The notes: a model not told the origin generated them from the letters alone. Counted from the first letter of the stretch, positions 19,556 to 28,393 are shown. The stretch is 64,000 bases of DNA from Pseudomonas plecoglossicida NBRC 103162 = DSM 15088 (GCF_000730665.1 NZ_BBIV01000008.1:1-64000), one strand, 5' to 3'. Numbers and translations are program-made.

Positions 19556-20430
19556 GCCCTCGGCATGTGCTGGTGACCGGCGCCACCGGGTTTGTCGGCA
19601 GGCACCTGGTGGCCGAACTGCTGGCGCGCGGCTGCCGTGTCCGCGCGCTGGCGCGTGACGCTCGGCGAGCCCGCAGCCTGCCGTGGTTCGACCGGGTGCA
19701 ATTCGTCGCCGGCGACTTGCAGCAGGCCAGCGCCGAGCAAGTGGCTGGCTGGGTCGAGGACATCGATGCATTGGCGCACCTGGCCTGGCCGGGGCTGCCC
19801 AACTACCAGGCGCTGTTCCACCTGGAACAGAACCTGATGGCCGACTACCACTTCATCAAGCATGCGCTGCAAGGTGGGGTAGGGCAGGTGCTGGTCACAG
19901 GCACCTGTTTCGAATACGGCATGCAGAGTGGCCCGCTGGACGAGCAGTGCCCGGCGCGCCCGGCCAATCCCTATGGCTTGGCCAAGCACAGCCTGCATCT
20001 GTTTCTCCAGGCCTTGCAGCAACAGCACCCGTTCACCTTGCAATGGGCGCGGCTGTTCTACCTGCACGGCGAGGGGCAGAACCCCGGCAGCTTGCTGGCG
20101 GCGCTCGACCGTGCCATCGACAGCGGTGCGACCGCGTTCGACATGTCCGGCGGCGAGCAGTTGCGCGATTTCCAGGCTATCACCGAGGCTGCGCGTCAGC
20201 TCGCGGGTGTGTTGCACTGCCGGCAGTTCTCGGGCGTGGTCAATTGCGCCAGCGGCCAGCCGGTCGCCGTGCGCAGCCTGGTTGAGCAACGTTTGCGCGA
20301 GCGCGGCGCAAGCCTGCAGCTGAACCTTGGTCATTATCCCTATCCGACCCACGAGCCCATGGCGTTCTGGGCGGTCACCGACCGTTTGCAACACGTGCTG
20401 AAATCCACTACCGAGCCCGTGCGCCACTAG
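19552..20430 (+). CDS. NAD-dependent sugar epimerase/4-ketoreductase (extended SDR)
   Basis: This 292-residue protein begins MSPRHVLVTGATGFVGRHL, the TGxTGFxG dinucleotide-binding motif, and has the catalytic Tyr-x3-Lys in NPYGLAKHS. In its position after dehydratase, epimerase and C-methyltransferase, the likely role is stereospecific reduction of the 4-keto group to finish the CDP-sugar; a C-4 or C-2 epimerase is an alternative. The start overlaps the previous stop (ATGA), and 33 bp separate it from the next gene. Confidence 0.8.
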   Translation: MSPRHVLVTGATGFVGRHLVAELLARGCRVRALARDARRARSLPWFDRVQFVAGDLQQASAEQVAGWVEDIDALAHLAWPGLPNYQALFHLEQNLMADYHFIKHALQGGVGQVLVTGTCFEYGMQSGPLDEQCPARPANPYGLAKHSLHLFLQALQQQHPFTLQWARLFYLHGEGQNPGSLLAALDRAIDSGATAFDMSGGEQLRDFQAITEAARQLAGVLHCRQFSGVVNCASGQPVAVRSLVEQRLRERGASLQLNLGHYPYPTHEPMAFWAVTDRLQHVLKSTTEPVRH

Positions 20431-20463
20431 CACCGCGCGGACACCACTTTCAAGAGGCTTCAC

Positions 20464-21201
20464 ATGAGCGACAAGACGCCACAGCAGGTATTCGCCGAAG
20501 AGTGCCAGGCCGAGATCCGCGACCAGGGCAACGATACCGCACTGTGCGAGCTGGCCAAGACCTTCTACAACGAGTCGGCCAAGCACAAGTACACCTACCA
20601 TTTCAGCTGGATGGGCCGCCCGATCATCCAGCTGCCCCAGGACATGGTCGCCATGCAGGAGCTGATCTGGAAGCTCAAGCCTGACCTGATCATCGAATGC
20701 GGCATCGCCCACGGCGGCTCGATCATCTACTACGCGTCGATGATGGAGCTGGTGGGGCATGGCGAAGTACTCGGTATCGACCTGGACATCCGTTCGCACA
20801 ATCGCGAGGCCATCGAAAGCCACCCGATGTTCAAGCGCATCAGCATGATCCAGGGTTCGAGCATCGACCCGGCGATTGTCGAGCGCGTGCGGGCGCTGGC
20901 CGAGGGCAAGAAGGTCATCGTCGTGCTCGACTCCAACCACACCCACGAGCACGTGCTCGCCGAGCTGCGTGCCTATGCACCACTGGTGTCGCCGGGCAGC
21001 TACTGCGTGGTGATGGACACCGTGGTCGAGGACATGCCCGAAGACGCCTTCCCCGATCGCCCCTGGGGCGTTGGCGACAACCCGCGCACCGCCGTGTGGG
21101 CTTACCTCAAGGAAACCGAGGACTTCGTCATCGATGCCGAAGTCCACGACAAGTTGCTGATTACCGTGGCCCGAGATGGCTACCTGCGCCGCGTGCGCTG
21201 A
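20464..21201 (+). CDS. CmcI/cephalosporin-hydroxylase family methyltransferase
   Basis: This 245-residue protein shows the Rossmann core of the CmcI family: IIECGIAHGGSIIYYASM, EVLGIDLDIRSHN, VIVVLDSNHTHEHV and YCVVMDTVVEDMP. Although named after cephalosporin hydroxylase, family members are SAM-dependent methyltransferases, and several O-methylate glycolipid sugars. Between the CDP-sugar genes and a glycosyltransferase it most likely O-methylates the flagellin glycan or its precursor. Substrate and timing are unknown. Confidence 0.8.
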   Translation: MSDKTPQQVFAEECQAEIRDQGNDTALCELAKTFYNESAKHKYTYHFSWMGRPIIQLPQDMVAMQELIWKLKPDLIIECGIAHGGSIIYYASMMELVGHGEVLGIDLDIRSHNREAIESHPMFKRISMIQGSSIDPAIVERVRALAEGKKVIVVLDSNHTHEHVLAELRAYAPLVSPGSYCVVMDTVVEDMPEDAFPDRPWGVGDNPRTAVWAYLKETEDFVIDAEVHDKLLITVARDGYLRRVR

Positions 21202-21237
21202 ACCCTCGAACCAGTCGGACTACGGGCAGGAACACAT

Positions 21238-24135
21238 ATGCAGGCTCATGCGCAGCAGCCAAGCGACGCGTCGCTCAAGGACCGCCTCACCTTGGTGGTC
21301 ATTACTCACAACCGCCCGGCGTTCCTGCGCCGGACCTTGTACTACTACCGCAACTATCCGGCGACCATTTTGGTGCTGGACTCGTCGCTGCAAGCCGATG
21401 ACGAGGTCGTGCGCGATTACCCGCAGGTCGACTACCGTCACCTGCCGCAGTTCTCCTACACAGGCCTGCAGGAGAAGCTGACCTATGGCGTCAACGAGGT
21501 CCGCACGCCGTTCATGACCTTTGCGGCGGTCGACGACTTCCTGCTGCATGACGGCATGACCCGCTCGGTGGAGTTCCTTGAGCAGAACCCCGACTACGGT
21601 GTGTGCCACGGCTACGGCATGATGTACCTGGGGCGCGGTACCCAGGTGGATTTCTACAAGCGTGACAACCGGGTACAGGAAGACTACTGCGCCGAGCAGC
21701 CCGAGCAGCGCCTGATCGAGTTCATGGGGCAGTTCCTGCCGCCGTTCTACGCGGTAACACGCACCGATCTGCTGCAACAGTGGTATGCCTTGCTGCCGCC
21801 GGGCACCAACTTCGAGTGGCAGGAAATCGGCCATACCTTTTACTTGCTGGCCAACGCCAAGGCACGGATCCTGCCCATCCCTTACGCAGTGCGCGAGGTC
21901 AACTACGGCGGTTCCGAGCACAATACCAATGTGCTCACGGTGCTGGCCCTGCAGGATGACAAGTCTCGTCAGGACCGCGAAGACTTTGCCGAGTTTCTGG
22001 CATCGATACCGACAGGCTTGAGCGGGCAGGGTGCGGCGCAGGTCAAACGCATAGCGCTGGAAAGCTTCAAGGCCATGGCCGAAGGCCTGCTTACCAATCG
22101 TGCGCTGCGTGGCTGCCTGATCGTGCGCTCTCACTGGCGGTTGCCGGAAGCTGAGCCGCGGCGCATCTTCGGTGAGCATCAGTTCGTCGAGATGCCGTTC
22201 TACAACAAACCGATGTTCGATTTGCTGGCGGAGTTCGAATTCCTGATCCATACCATGCCAGCAGGCCGCCAGCAGCTTATCGAATTGGAGCCGATCCTGC
22301 TGCGCCAATGGCAATTGATGCAGGTCAACGCAAACGACGATGCGCGTACCCTGCGTAGCCGCCTGTGGGAGGCACTGACGCTTGGCCCGTTCAACCGTAC
22401 GGTGGTTCAGCGCCTGGTGGCGTCGCTGGAGGAGGCGGGCGACGAGGCCGAGGCTGCCCCGTTGCGCGCCTGGCTGCATCAGCTTGAGTCGGTCCCGTGC
22501 TACGACAGCCAGGTATTGCTTGACAGCTTGCCCTCGGGCCAGCTTCTCAGCTGGTTGCAAGCTCGCGAGCCGAGTGCGGATCAGGCGCACCAGGCTGTGC
22601 AACACCTGGCTCGACACCAGGGTGGCCCGACCTTCGGCGTTCTGTTGCTCGACCTTACTGCCGACCGGGTGAAGTTGCAGGCGACGTTCGACAGCCTCAT
22701 GAATGGCCACAGCCGGGCCTTCAAAGTAGTGGTGCTGACGACGGGCGAGTTGCCTGCAGTCACTCGGCCGCAGCAGACGGTGCATTTCGTCAAGGTCACG
22801 GCGCAGGATTATGTTCAGCGCATGAACGAGGCGGCCAGGCATCTGGGTACCGACTGGGTCATGCTGGCTGAAAGCGGCGACCGCTTCACTGCCTCTGGCC
22901 TGCTGCGCGCGGGGCTGGAATTGTTGGGTGTGGAAGGTGTGCGGGCAGTGGCAATGGACGAGCTGCAGAGCCAGGCGGATGGCTCGCTGCGCGAAGTCCT
23001 GCGCCCGGGCATCAACCTGGACTTGTTGCAGAGCGTGCCAGGCCAGATGGCCCGACACTGGCTGGTGCGCCGCGAGCTGTGGCTTGAAGCGGGCGGTTTC
23101 GATGCACGTTATCCGCAGGCGCTGGAATTCGATCTGTTGCTGCGCATGGTCGGTGAGTCCGGCATGGCCGGCTTGGCGCACCTTGCCGAGCCGCTGCTGA
23201 TCTGCTCTGCGCCGGGCACCGAGGGCCATGACCAGGAACGGGCGGTGCTGGCCCATCATATTGCCCAGCGTGGCTACGGCGCCTCGGTCGGCTCGACCCA
23301 CCCGGGTACGCTGCAGATCGATTACCGTCACTCGCAACGCCCCGTGGTTTCGATCCTGCTGCACTGTCAGGACAATTTCGAAGCACTGCAGGCATGTATG
23401 GTCAGCGTGTTGCAGCGCACCCGTTACCAGAACCACGAAATCCTCATCGCCGATAATGCCAGTCAGTCGCCTGCCTTGCGTGACTGGCTGGGCAGCCTCG
23501 AAGCGGTGGGCAACCGAGTCAGAGTGATCCGCAGTGAGCAGCCGCTGGTACCGGTGGCCATGCTTAATCGGGCCAGCCGCGAGGCACGTGGTGAGTACCT
23601 GGTGTTGCTCGACAGCTCGGCCGAAGTGCTCAATGCCAACTGGCTCGAGGGCTTGCTCAACCAAGCCCAGCGCCCGGAAGTCGGTGTGGTGGGTGGCAAG
23701 TTGCTGAGCAGCACCGGCAGCGTTGCCGAGGCTGGGCTGGTGCTGGCGGTGCAGGCTGGGGTGCGTGCCGCGTTCGCCGGTGCGGCCAAGGATGCGCCCG
23801 GCTACATGCAACGGTTGCAGGTGGAGCACAACGTGTCGGCGGTATCCGGCTGCTTGATGGTGCGGGCCGAAGTGCTGCAGGCGTTGGGCGGGCTGGATGA
23901 GCAGCAGGCGAGCTTGCGCGCAGCCCAGGTGGCGCTTTGCCTGCAGGTGGGCGGGGCCGGGTTGCTGGTGGTGTGGACACCGCAGGCTCAGGTAGTACGT
24001 CACGGTCCAGTGGATGAACTGGCTTGTGCGCAGCAGTCGCCAGACCCCTACTACAATGCCGGACACAGCCGCTCTGCAGCGCTGTTCAGCCTGGACTTAG
24101 ACAGCCGAGTCGAATGGCAGGCACTGATCGCTTGA
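21238..24135 (+). CDS. Second giant glycosyltransferase of the island
   Basis: This 965-residue protein has an N-terminal glycosyltransferase domain (about 12-260: LTLVVITHNRPAFLRRTLYY, VDDF at 98-101, FEWQEIGHTFYLLA), a helical middle part, and a C-terminal family-2-like module (about 700-935: VVSILLHCQDNFEALQAC) clearly related to the third module of the 1191-residue enzyme. In the shared module the acidic motif is DSS (792-794) rather than NND or DxD, so catalysis probably resides in the N-terminal domain. Position and size resemble P. syringae Fgt2. It is 36 bp after the methyltransferase gene and likely co-transcribed. Confidence 0.82.
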   Translation: MQAHAQQPSDASLKDRLTLVVITHNRPAFLRRTLYYYRNYPATILVLDSSLQADDEVVRDYPQVDYRHLPQFSYTGLQEKLTYGVNEVRTPFMTFAAVDDFLLHDGMTRSVEFLEQNPDYGVCHGYGMMYLGRGTQVDFYKRDNRVQEDYCAEQPEQRLIEFMGQFLPPFYAVTRTDLLQQWYALLPPGTNFEWQEIGHTFYLLANAKARILPIPYAVREVNYGGSEHNTNVLTVLALQDDKSRQDREDFAEFLASIPTGLSGQGAAQVKRIALESFKAMAEGLLTNRALRGCLIVRSHWRLPEAEPRRIFGEHQFVEMPFYNKPMFDLLAEFEFLIHTMPAGRQQLIELEPILLRQWQLMQVNANDDARTLRSRLWEALTLGPFNRTVVQRLVASLEEAGDEAEAAPLRAWLHQLESVPCYDSQVLLDSLPSGQLLSWLQAREPSADQAHQAVQHLARHQGGPTFGVLLLDLTADRVKLQATFDSLMNGHSRAFKVVVLTTGELPAVTRPQQTVHFVKVTAQDYVQRMNEAARHLGTDWVMLAESGDRFTASGLLRAGLELLGVEGVRAVAMDELQSQADGSLREVLRPGINLDLLQSVPGQMARHWLVRRELWLEAGGFDARYPQALEFDLLLRMVGESGMAGLAHLAEPLLICSAPGTEGHDQERAVLAHHIAQRGYGASVGSTHPGTLQIDYRHSQRPVVSILLHCQDNFEALQACMVSVLQRTRYQNHEILIADNASQSPALRDWLGSLEAVGNRVRVIRSEQPLVPVAMLNRASREARGEYLVLLDSSAEVLNANWLEGLLNQAQRPEVGVVGGKLLSSTGSVAEAGLVLAVQAGVRAAFAGAAKDAPGYMQRLQVEHNVSAVSGCLMVRAEVLQALGGLDEQQASLRAAQVALCLQVGGAGLLVVWTPQAQVVRHGPVDELACAQQSPDPYYNAGHSRSAALFSLDLDSRVEWQALIA

Positions 24136-24167
24136 AACAGGGGCCGCGTAGCGGCCCCATTGTTTCA
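24133..24167 (+). terminator. Hairpin after the second glycosyltransferase, probable terminator
   Basis: TGAAACA-GGGGCCGC (24133-24147) pairs with GCGGCCCC and TGTTTCA (24151-24158, 24161-24167) around a GTA loop with a two-base bulge. There is only a short T-rich tail, so efficiency is uncertain; it could act in both directions. Confidence 0.7.
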
Positions 24168-24362
24168 GACAGCCACTTTGTGGTTTCGACAAAAAGAGCG
24201 TGACTTGAGAGTCGGAGCGCGCATCTTCACTGTATATTGTCGAAACCGGGAACCGCCGCGTCGCCCCCGGACAAGCCGTCAGGGATCGGAACGTAACCGT
24301 ATCGCCTGGCGTTTTGCCGTTAGCGTGGTGGGTATTTCGCTGTTACTGAATTGGGAAGCCAT

Positions 24363-25298
24363 ATGATTGGCATTAAAAGCATCGCCAGTTACGTGCCCAC
24401 TGAAGGCGTGGACAACTACGCCCAGGGCGCGAAATTCGGCAAAGACCAGGATTTCATCTTTGGCAAGATCGGTTCGACCTTCTTGCCGCGCAAGGACGCC
24501 GCCCAGGAAACCTCCGACCTGTGTGTAGAGGCCGCGAAGAATCTATTCAATGCCAATCCATCGCTGGACCCGGCGTCCATCGATGCCGTGATCGTGGTCA
24601 CCCAGAACGGTGACGCCGAAGGCCTGCCGCACACTGCCGCAATCGTCCAGCACAAACTGGGCCTGACCACGGCCGTTGCCGCCTTCGACATCTCCCTGGG
24701 CTGTTCGGGCTATGTCTACGGCCTGTACGCGATGAAGGGCTTCATGGAAGCCGCGGGCCTGAAGAATGGCCTGCTGATCACCGCCGACCCGTACTCGAAG
24801 ATCATCGACCCGGAAGACCGCAACACCACCATGCTGTTCGGCGACGCCGCTACCGCCACCTGGATGGGCGAGGGTGCCACCTGGCAGCTGGGCAAGTCGC
24901 TGTTCGGCAGCGATGGTGCCGGCGCCGAGCACCTGCGCACCACCGACGGCAAGTTCTTCATGAACGGCCGCCAGGTCTACAACTTCGCCTTGGTCAAAGT
25001 GCCTGCGCACCTGCAGCAGTTGCTCGCAGCCAGTGACCTGCAGGCCGACGACATCGACCTGTACTGCCTGCACCAGGGTAGCGCGGCGATCGTCGATGCC
25101 GTCTCGGCGCGCTTCATCGAAGGCGAGCACCGGCAGAAATTCGTCAAGGACATGGTCGAGACCGGCAACACCGTGTCTTCGAGCATTCCGCTGCTGCTGG
25201 AAAAGCATGTCATCGGTTCGCAGCACAAGCGCATTGCCTTGAGTGGTTTTGGTGTGGGCCTGTCCTGGGGCTCTGCCATCATCGAGCGACGCGACTGA
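24363..25298 (+). CDS. FabH-like 3-oxoacyl-ACP synthase III of the flagellar island
   Basis: This 311-residue thiolase-fold protein has the KAS III triad: Cys114 in SLGCSGYVYG, His237 in YCLHQGSAA and Asn269 in ETGNTVSSS. Start ATG 24363 follows GGGAAG; an upstream TTG (24351) is in frame but unlikely. It is not in a fatty-acid operon: it sits between the glycosyltransferases and fliC, where fluorescent pseudomonads keep a FabH homologue (orf3 of P. syringae) needed for normal flagellin glycosylation, perhaps to supply an acyl group on the glycan. Function here is inferred from family and position. Confidence 0.87.
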   Translation: MIGIKSIASYVPTEGVDNYAQGAKFGKDQDFIFGKIGSTFLPRKDAAQETSDLCVEAAKNLFNANPSLDPASIDAVIVVTQNGDAEGLPHTAAIVQHKLGLTTAVAAFDISLGCSGYVYGLYAMKGFMEAAGLKNGLLITADPYSKIIDPEDRNTTMLFGDAATATWMGEGATWQLGKSLFGSDGAGAEHLRTTDGKFFMNGRQVYNFALVKVPAHLQQLLAASDLQADDIDLYCLHQGSAAIVDAVSARFIEGEHRQKFVKDMVETGNTVSSSIPLLLEKHVIGSQHKRIALSGFGVGLSWGSAIIERRD

Positions 25299-25328
25299 CC
25301 CTTGCCCTGAAAGCAATGGGTACCCTGA

Positions 25329-25382
25329 GGGAGCCGGCTTTGCCTGTTCTGGCCTCATCGCCGGCAAGCCGGCTCCCACAGG
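25329..25382. repeat. Pseudomonas REP doublet after the KAS III gene
   Basis: GGGAGCCGGCTT (25329-25340) and AAGCCGGCTCCC (25366-25377) are inverted copies of the P. putida-type REP sequence. The same sequence family occurs at 39589-39608 and 60809-60893. Confidence 0.85.
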
Positions 25383-25449
25383 AATCGCACGCACTGACCT
25401 GCGCCGCAATGGCGCTTGAATTTTGGTGTCAACTCCTTGATTTCATTGG

Positions 25450-25477
25450 GCTGGCACGATGCCAGCAATATTTTTTT
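25450..25477 (+). terminator. Intrinsic terminator before fliC
   Basis: GCTGGCA (25450-25456) pairs with TGCCAGC (25460-25466) around CGA, followed by AATATTTTTTT. It isolates fliC from upstream transcription, 11 bp before the fliC promoter. Confidence 0.85.
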
Positions 25478-25487
25478 GAAAATCCCC

Positions 25488-25514
25488 TAAAGCAACCTGC
25501 CCTGACGACGATAA
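25488..25514 (+). promoter_or_regulatory. Sigma-28 (FliA) promoter of fliC
   Basis: TAAA (25488-25491), then exactly 15 bases, then GACGATAA (25507-25514) fits TAAA-N15-GCCGATAA with one mismatch. This is the late-class promoter expected for flagellin; the 5' leader to ATG 25597 is about 75 nt. Confidence 0.9.
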
Positions 25515-25596
25515 CTATTACGAAGGTTCTCTGTGCCACAGCCGGCGAATTGCCAAGGCCGGAAGCCGTAGTACCCAATCCAACGAGGAATTCGTC

Positions 25597-26448
25597 ATGG
25601 CTTTGACCGTTAACACCAACACCACCTCTCTGGGCGTTCAGAAAAACCTGAACCGTGCTTCCGATGCACTGAGCACCTCGATGACCCGTCTGTCCTCCGG
25701 CCTGAAAATCAACAGCGCCAAAGACGACGCCGCCGGCCTGCAGATCGCTACCCGCATGACCTCGCAGATCCGCGGTCAGACCATGGCAATCAAAAACGCC
25801 AACGACGGTATCTCCATCGCCCAGACCGCTGAAGGCGCGATGCAAGAGCAGACCAACATCCTGCAGCGTATGCGCGAACTGGCAGTCCAGTCGCGAAACG
25901 ACTCGAACAGCACCGAAGACCGCAAAGCGCTGAACAAAGAATTCGCTCAGATGTCCGACGAGCTGAGCCGTATTGCCAAGTCCACCCAGCTGAACGGCAA
26001 GAACCTGCTGGACGGCACCGCTGGCAAGCTGACCTTCCAGGTCGGTTCCAACTCGGGCGCTGACAACCAGATCAGCATCAGCCTGGACAGCGGCTTCGAC
26101 GCCGCCAGCCTGAGCGTTGACTCGGCTACCATCGCGATCACCGGTTCCACCAGCGACGAAGCCGAAGCCAGCATGAACGCTGCCCTGGACGCTATCGACC
26201 TGGCTCTGCAGACCATCAACACCACCCGTGCCGACCTGGGTGCTTCGCAGAACCGTCTGACCAGCACCGTCAACAACCTGCAAAACATCAACGAAAACGC
26301 CGAAGCCGCTCGTGGCCGTGTACAGGACACCGACTTCGCTGCTGAAACTGCCCAGCTGACCAAGCAGCAGACCCTGCAGCAAGCTTCGACTTCGGTTCTG
26401 GCTCAGGCCAACCAGCTGCCATCCGCTGTACTGAAGCTGCTTCAGTAA
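25597..26448 (+). CDS. fliC: Flagellin FliC
   Basis: This 283-residue protein is the filament subunit. The N-terminal D0/D1 region (MALTVNTNTTSLGVQKNLNR, RLSSGLKINSAKDDAAGLQI, RMRELAVQSRND) and the C-terminal region (SRVQ-like RGRVQDTDFAAETAQLT, ANQLPSAVLKLLQ) are intact. The central domain is very short, so it is a small flagellin in which Ser/Thr-rich stretches near residues 150-200 (SISLDSGFDAASLSVDS, ITGSTSDEAE) are plausible glycan sites for the upstream island. Preceded by a sigma-28 promoter and followed by a strong terminator. Codon use is more biased than its neighbours, as expected for an abundant protein. Confidence 0.98.
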   Translation: MALTVNTNTTSLGVQKNLNRASDALSTSMTRLSSGLKINSAKDDAAGLQIATRMTSQIRGQTMAIKNANDGISIAQTAEGAMQEQTNILQRMRELAVQSRNDSNSTEDRKALNKEFAQMSDELSRIAKSTQLNGKNLLDGTAGKLTFQVGSNSGADNQISISLDSGFDAASLSVDSATIAITGSTSDEAEASMNAALDAIDLALQTINTTRADLGASQNRLTSTVNNLQNINENAEAARGRVQDTDFAAETAQLTKQQTLQQASTSVLAQANQLPSAVLKLLQ

Positions 26449-26463
26449 TCGCCGATGGTGACC

Positions 26464-26500
26464 GGCGGGGGAGTGCACATGTGGCGCTTCCCCGCCTTTT
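26464..26500 (+). terminator. Intrinsic terminator of fliC
   Basis: GGCGGGG (26464-26470) pairs with CCCCGCC (26490-26496), with further internal pairing AGTGC/GCGCT, then TTTT. Confidence 0.88.
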
Positions 26501-26519
26501 CATTGCGAGGTGGTAAGCC

Positions 26520-26894
26520 ATGGACATGAGCGTCAAGCTGAACCTGTCCTACCCGGCTGCTCGTGCGACTGAATCGGTCGCCGACAAGCCGGTTGCCCGC
26601 TCGGCTGATGCGCCGCGCGGCAGTGATACGCTGGAACCCAAGGCAGTCAGTGCTGCCGAAAAAGGAACCGATAGCGAAAAGGTCAGGAACGCGGTTTCGC
26701 AGATCGAGAAGTTCCTCAGTTCGACCCGACGCAACCTGGAATTCTCCACGGATGAAGAATCCGGCAAGATCGTGGTCAAGGTCATCGCCAGCGAGACTGG
26801 TGAGTTGATTCGTCAGTTGCCCTCGGAAGAGGCGCTGCGGATTGCTCACAGCCTGAGCGATGTAAACAGTCTTTTGTTCGACGCCAAGGTCTGA
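26520..26894 (+). CDS. flaG: FlaG family flagellar protein
   Basis: FlaG (124 residues) is found beside flagellin in polar flagellates and influences filament length. The C-terminal half carries the family motif FSTDEESGKIVVKVIA, then TGELIRQLPSEEALRIAHS; the N-terminal half is disordered and Ala/Ser-rich. ATG 26520 lies behind the fliC terminator after GAGGTGG; ATG 26526 in frame is possible. Expression probably comes from fliC readthrough or an unseen promoter. Confidence 0.92.
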   Translation: MDMSVKLNLSYPAARATESVADKPVARSADAPRGSDTLEPKAVSAAEKGTDSEKVRNAVSQIEKFLSSTRRNLEFSTDEESGKIVVKVIASETGELIRQLPSEEALRIAHSLSDVNSLLFDAKV

Positions 26895-26974
26895 TTGGCG
26901 GCGAATGCCTTAAGGCGAGATTCATGTCAGTCTTGCAGGAGCAGGATTGACGTTTCACAAGAGGGATAACTGTC

Positions 26975-28393
26975 ATGGCGAGTACCATTGTCTCCAGTAT
27001 CGGCCAAGGTACAGGGCTGAACATCACCGAAATGGTAGAAGCGCTGGTGAGCGCCGATACTGCGGCCAAGAAGGCGCAGATTACCCGGCAGACCAGCAAC
27101 AACTCCGCGATGATTTCGGGGGTAGGCTCGCTGCGCAGTGCCCTGACGACGTTCCAGGCCGCCATGAAGAAGCTCAACGACTCCACCGCGCCTTCATTCA
27201 ATGCCTATGCAGCGAAGTCGGCCAATGAGTCGGTGGTCAAGGTCACTTCAGGCAACGCGGCGGTGCCGGGTAGCTACAACGTCGTGGTCAATCAGCTTGC
27301 AACGGGCTCCAAGGTGGCCAGCCAGCGGTTCGAGAACGGCTCGAGTTCCCCTATCAGCGCAGGCCAGTTGACGGTTAGCCAAGGCACCGGCGGCAATTCC
27401 TGGAAGATAGACATTCCAGCTGACGCGACCCTGGAAAGCGTGCGCAACCAGATCAACAAGGAGCTCGGTGTACAGGGTATCTCGGCCAACATCGTCAATG
27501 GTGAAGGTGGCGCTCGCCTGGTGGTCAGTTCAACCACCACCGGTGCCGGTTCCGACATATCCCTCTCCGGCATCCCCGAGCTGGTAGTCGATGGCACCCA
27601 GCCGATCGTCGGCGGCGGCGCTGGCTTCATCACGGCCAAGGCCCAGGATGCCGAGTTGACCATCGACGGCCTGACCGTCAAGAGCGCCAAGAACACCATC
27701 GAGAATGCCGTCAGCGGCATGAAGCTGGAGTTGACTGGCGTCAGCCCGCAGGCCAATGGCACGGGTACTCCGACCAACGTCACTGTCGCCCAGGACAACG
27801 AAGGGTTGCAGAAGTCCATCCAGTCGTTTGTCGATGCTTACAATACCCTGCAGAAAACCATCACCGCGTTGACTTCCACCTCCCGTGATGAAAACGACAA
27901 CCTGGTGCTGGGCCCGCTGACCAACGACCCGACCACCCGTTCGTTGGTCAATGACGTGCGCAAGGTGCTCTCCGAAGTCGGCGCGGGCGATCAACTGACC
28001 TCGCTCAGCCAGCTGGGCATCAATACCACCAAGGATGGCACCTTGGAGTTCAATACCACCAAATTCACGGCGGCGATGAACGACAAGAAGCTGGGCTCGG
28101 AAGTGCAGGAGTTGTTCACCGGCACGAACGGTATCTTCGAGCGCATGAACAAGGCCATCGACCCGTACAACTCCACTGACGGCAGCTTGGCTACGCGCTC
28201 GGCCAACCTCAGCAAGGTGGCCAAGAACCTTGAAGACCAGCAGGCCGCGCTGGAGCGTCGTACCGCATCGCTGACCGAGTCCCTGACCAAGAAGTACGTG
28301 GCGATGGACACCATGGTGGCCAAGCTCAACGCCCAGGCGAACCAGATCAAGTCGGTGTTCGATGCGCTCAATGCCCAGGCCAAGAACTCCTGA
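26975..28393 (+). CDS. fliD: Filament cap protein FliD (HAP2)
   Basis: FliD (472 residues) forms the distal cap that folds flagellin into the filament. The N-terminus has the family pattern SIGQGTGLNITEMVEALVSA; the C-terminus has LEDQQAALERRTASLTESL and YVAMDTMVAKLNAQ, the coiled-coil docking region. The central domains are variable. The start ATG 26975 follows GAGGGATAA. A strong terminator lies 15 bases after the stop. Confidence 0.96.
   Translation: MASTIVSSIGQGTGLNITEMVEALVSADTAAKKAQITRQTSNNSAMISGVGSLRSALTTFQAAMKKLNDSTAPSFNAYAAKSANESVVKVTSGNAAVPGSYNVVVNQLATGSKVASQRFENGSSSPISAGQLTVSQGTGGNSWKIDIPADATLESVRNQINKELGVQGISANIVNGEGGARLVVSSTTTGAGSDISLSGIPELVVDGTQPIVGGGAGFITAKAQDAELTIDGLTVKSAKNTIENAVSGMKLELTGVSPQANGTGTPTNVTVAQDNEGLQKSIQSFVDAYNTLQKTITALTSTSRDENDNLVLGPLTNDPTTRSLVNDVRKVLSEVGAGDQLTSLSQLGINTTKDGTLEFNTTKFTAAMNDKKLGSEVQELFTGTNGIFERMNKAIDPYNSTDGSLATRSANLSKVAKNLEDQQAALERRTASLTESLTKKYVAMDTMVAKLNAQANQIKSVFDALNAQAKNS

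Noticed and set aside
21220..24066. Long minus-strand frame opposite the second glycosyltransferase
   Set aside because: Shadow frame created by GC codon bias; the plus-strand frame has clear glycosyltransferase domains.
24160..24366. Possible 68-residue protein between the second glycosyltransferase and the KAS III gene
   Set aside because: Starts inside the terminator hairpin, has no Shine-Dalgarno, overlaps the next gene start and has Arg-rich composition.
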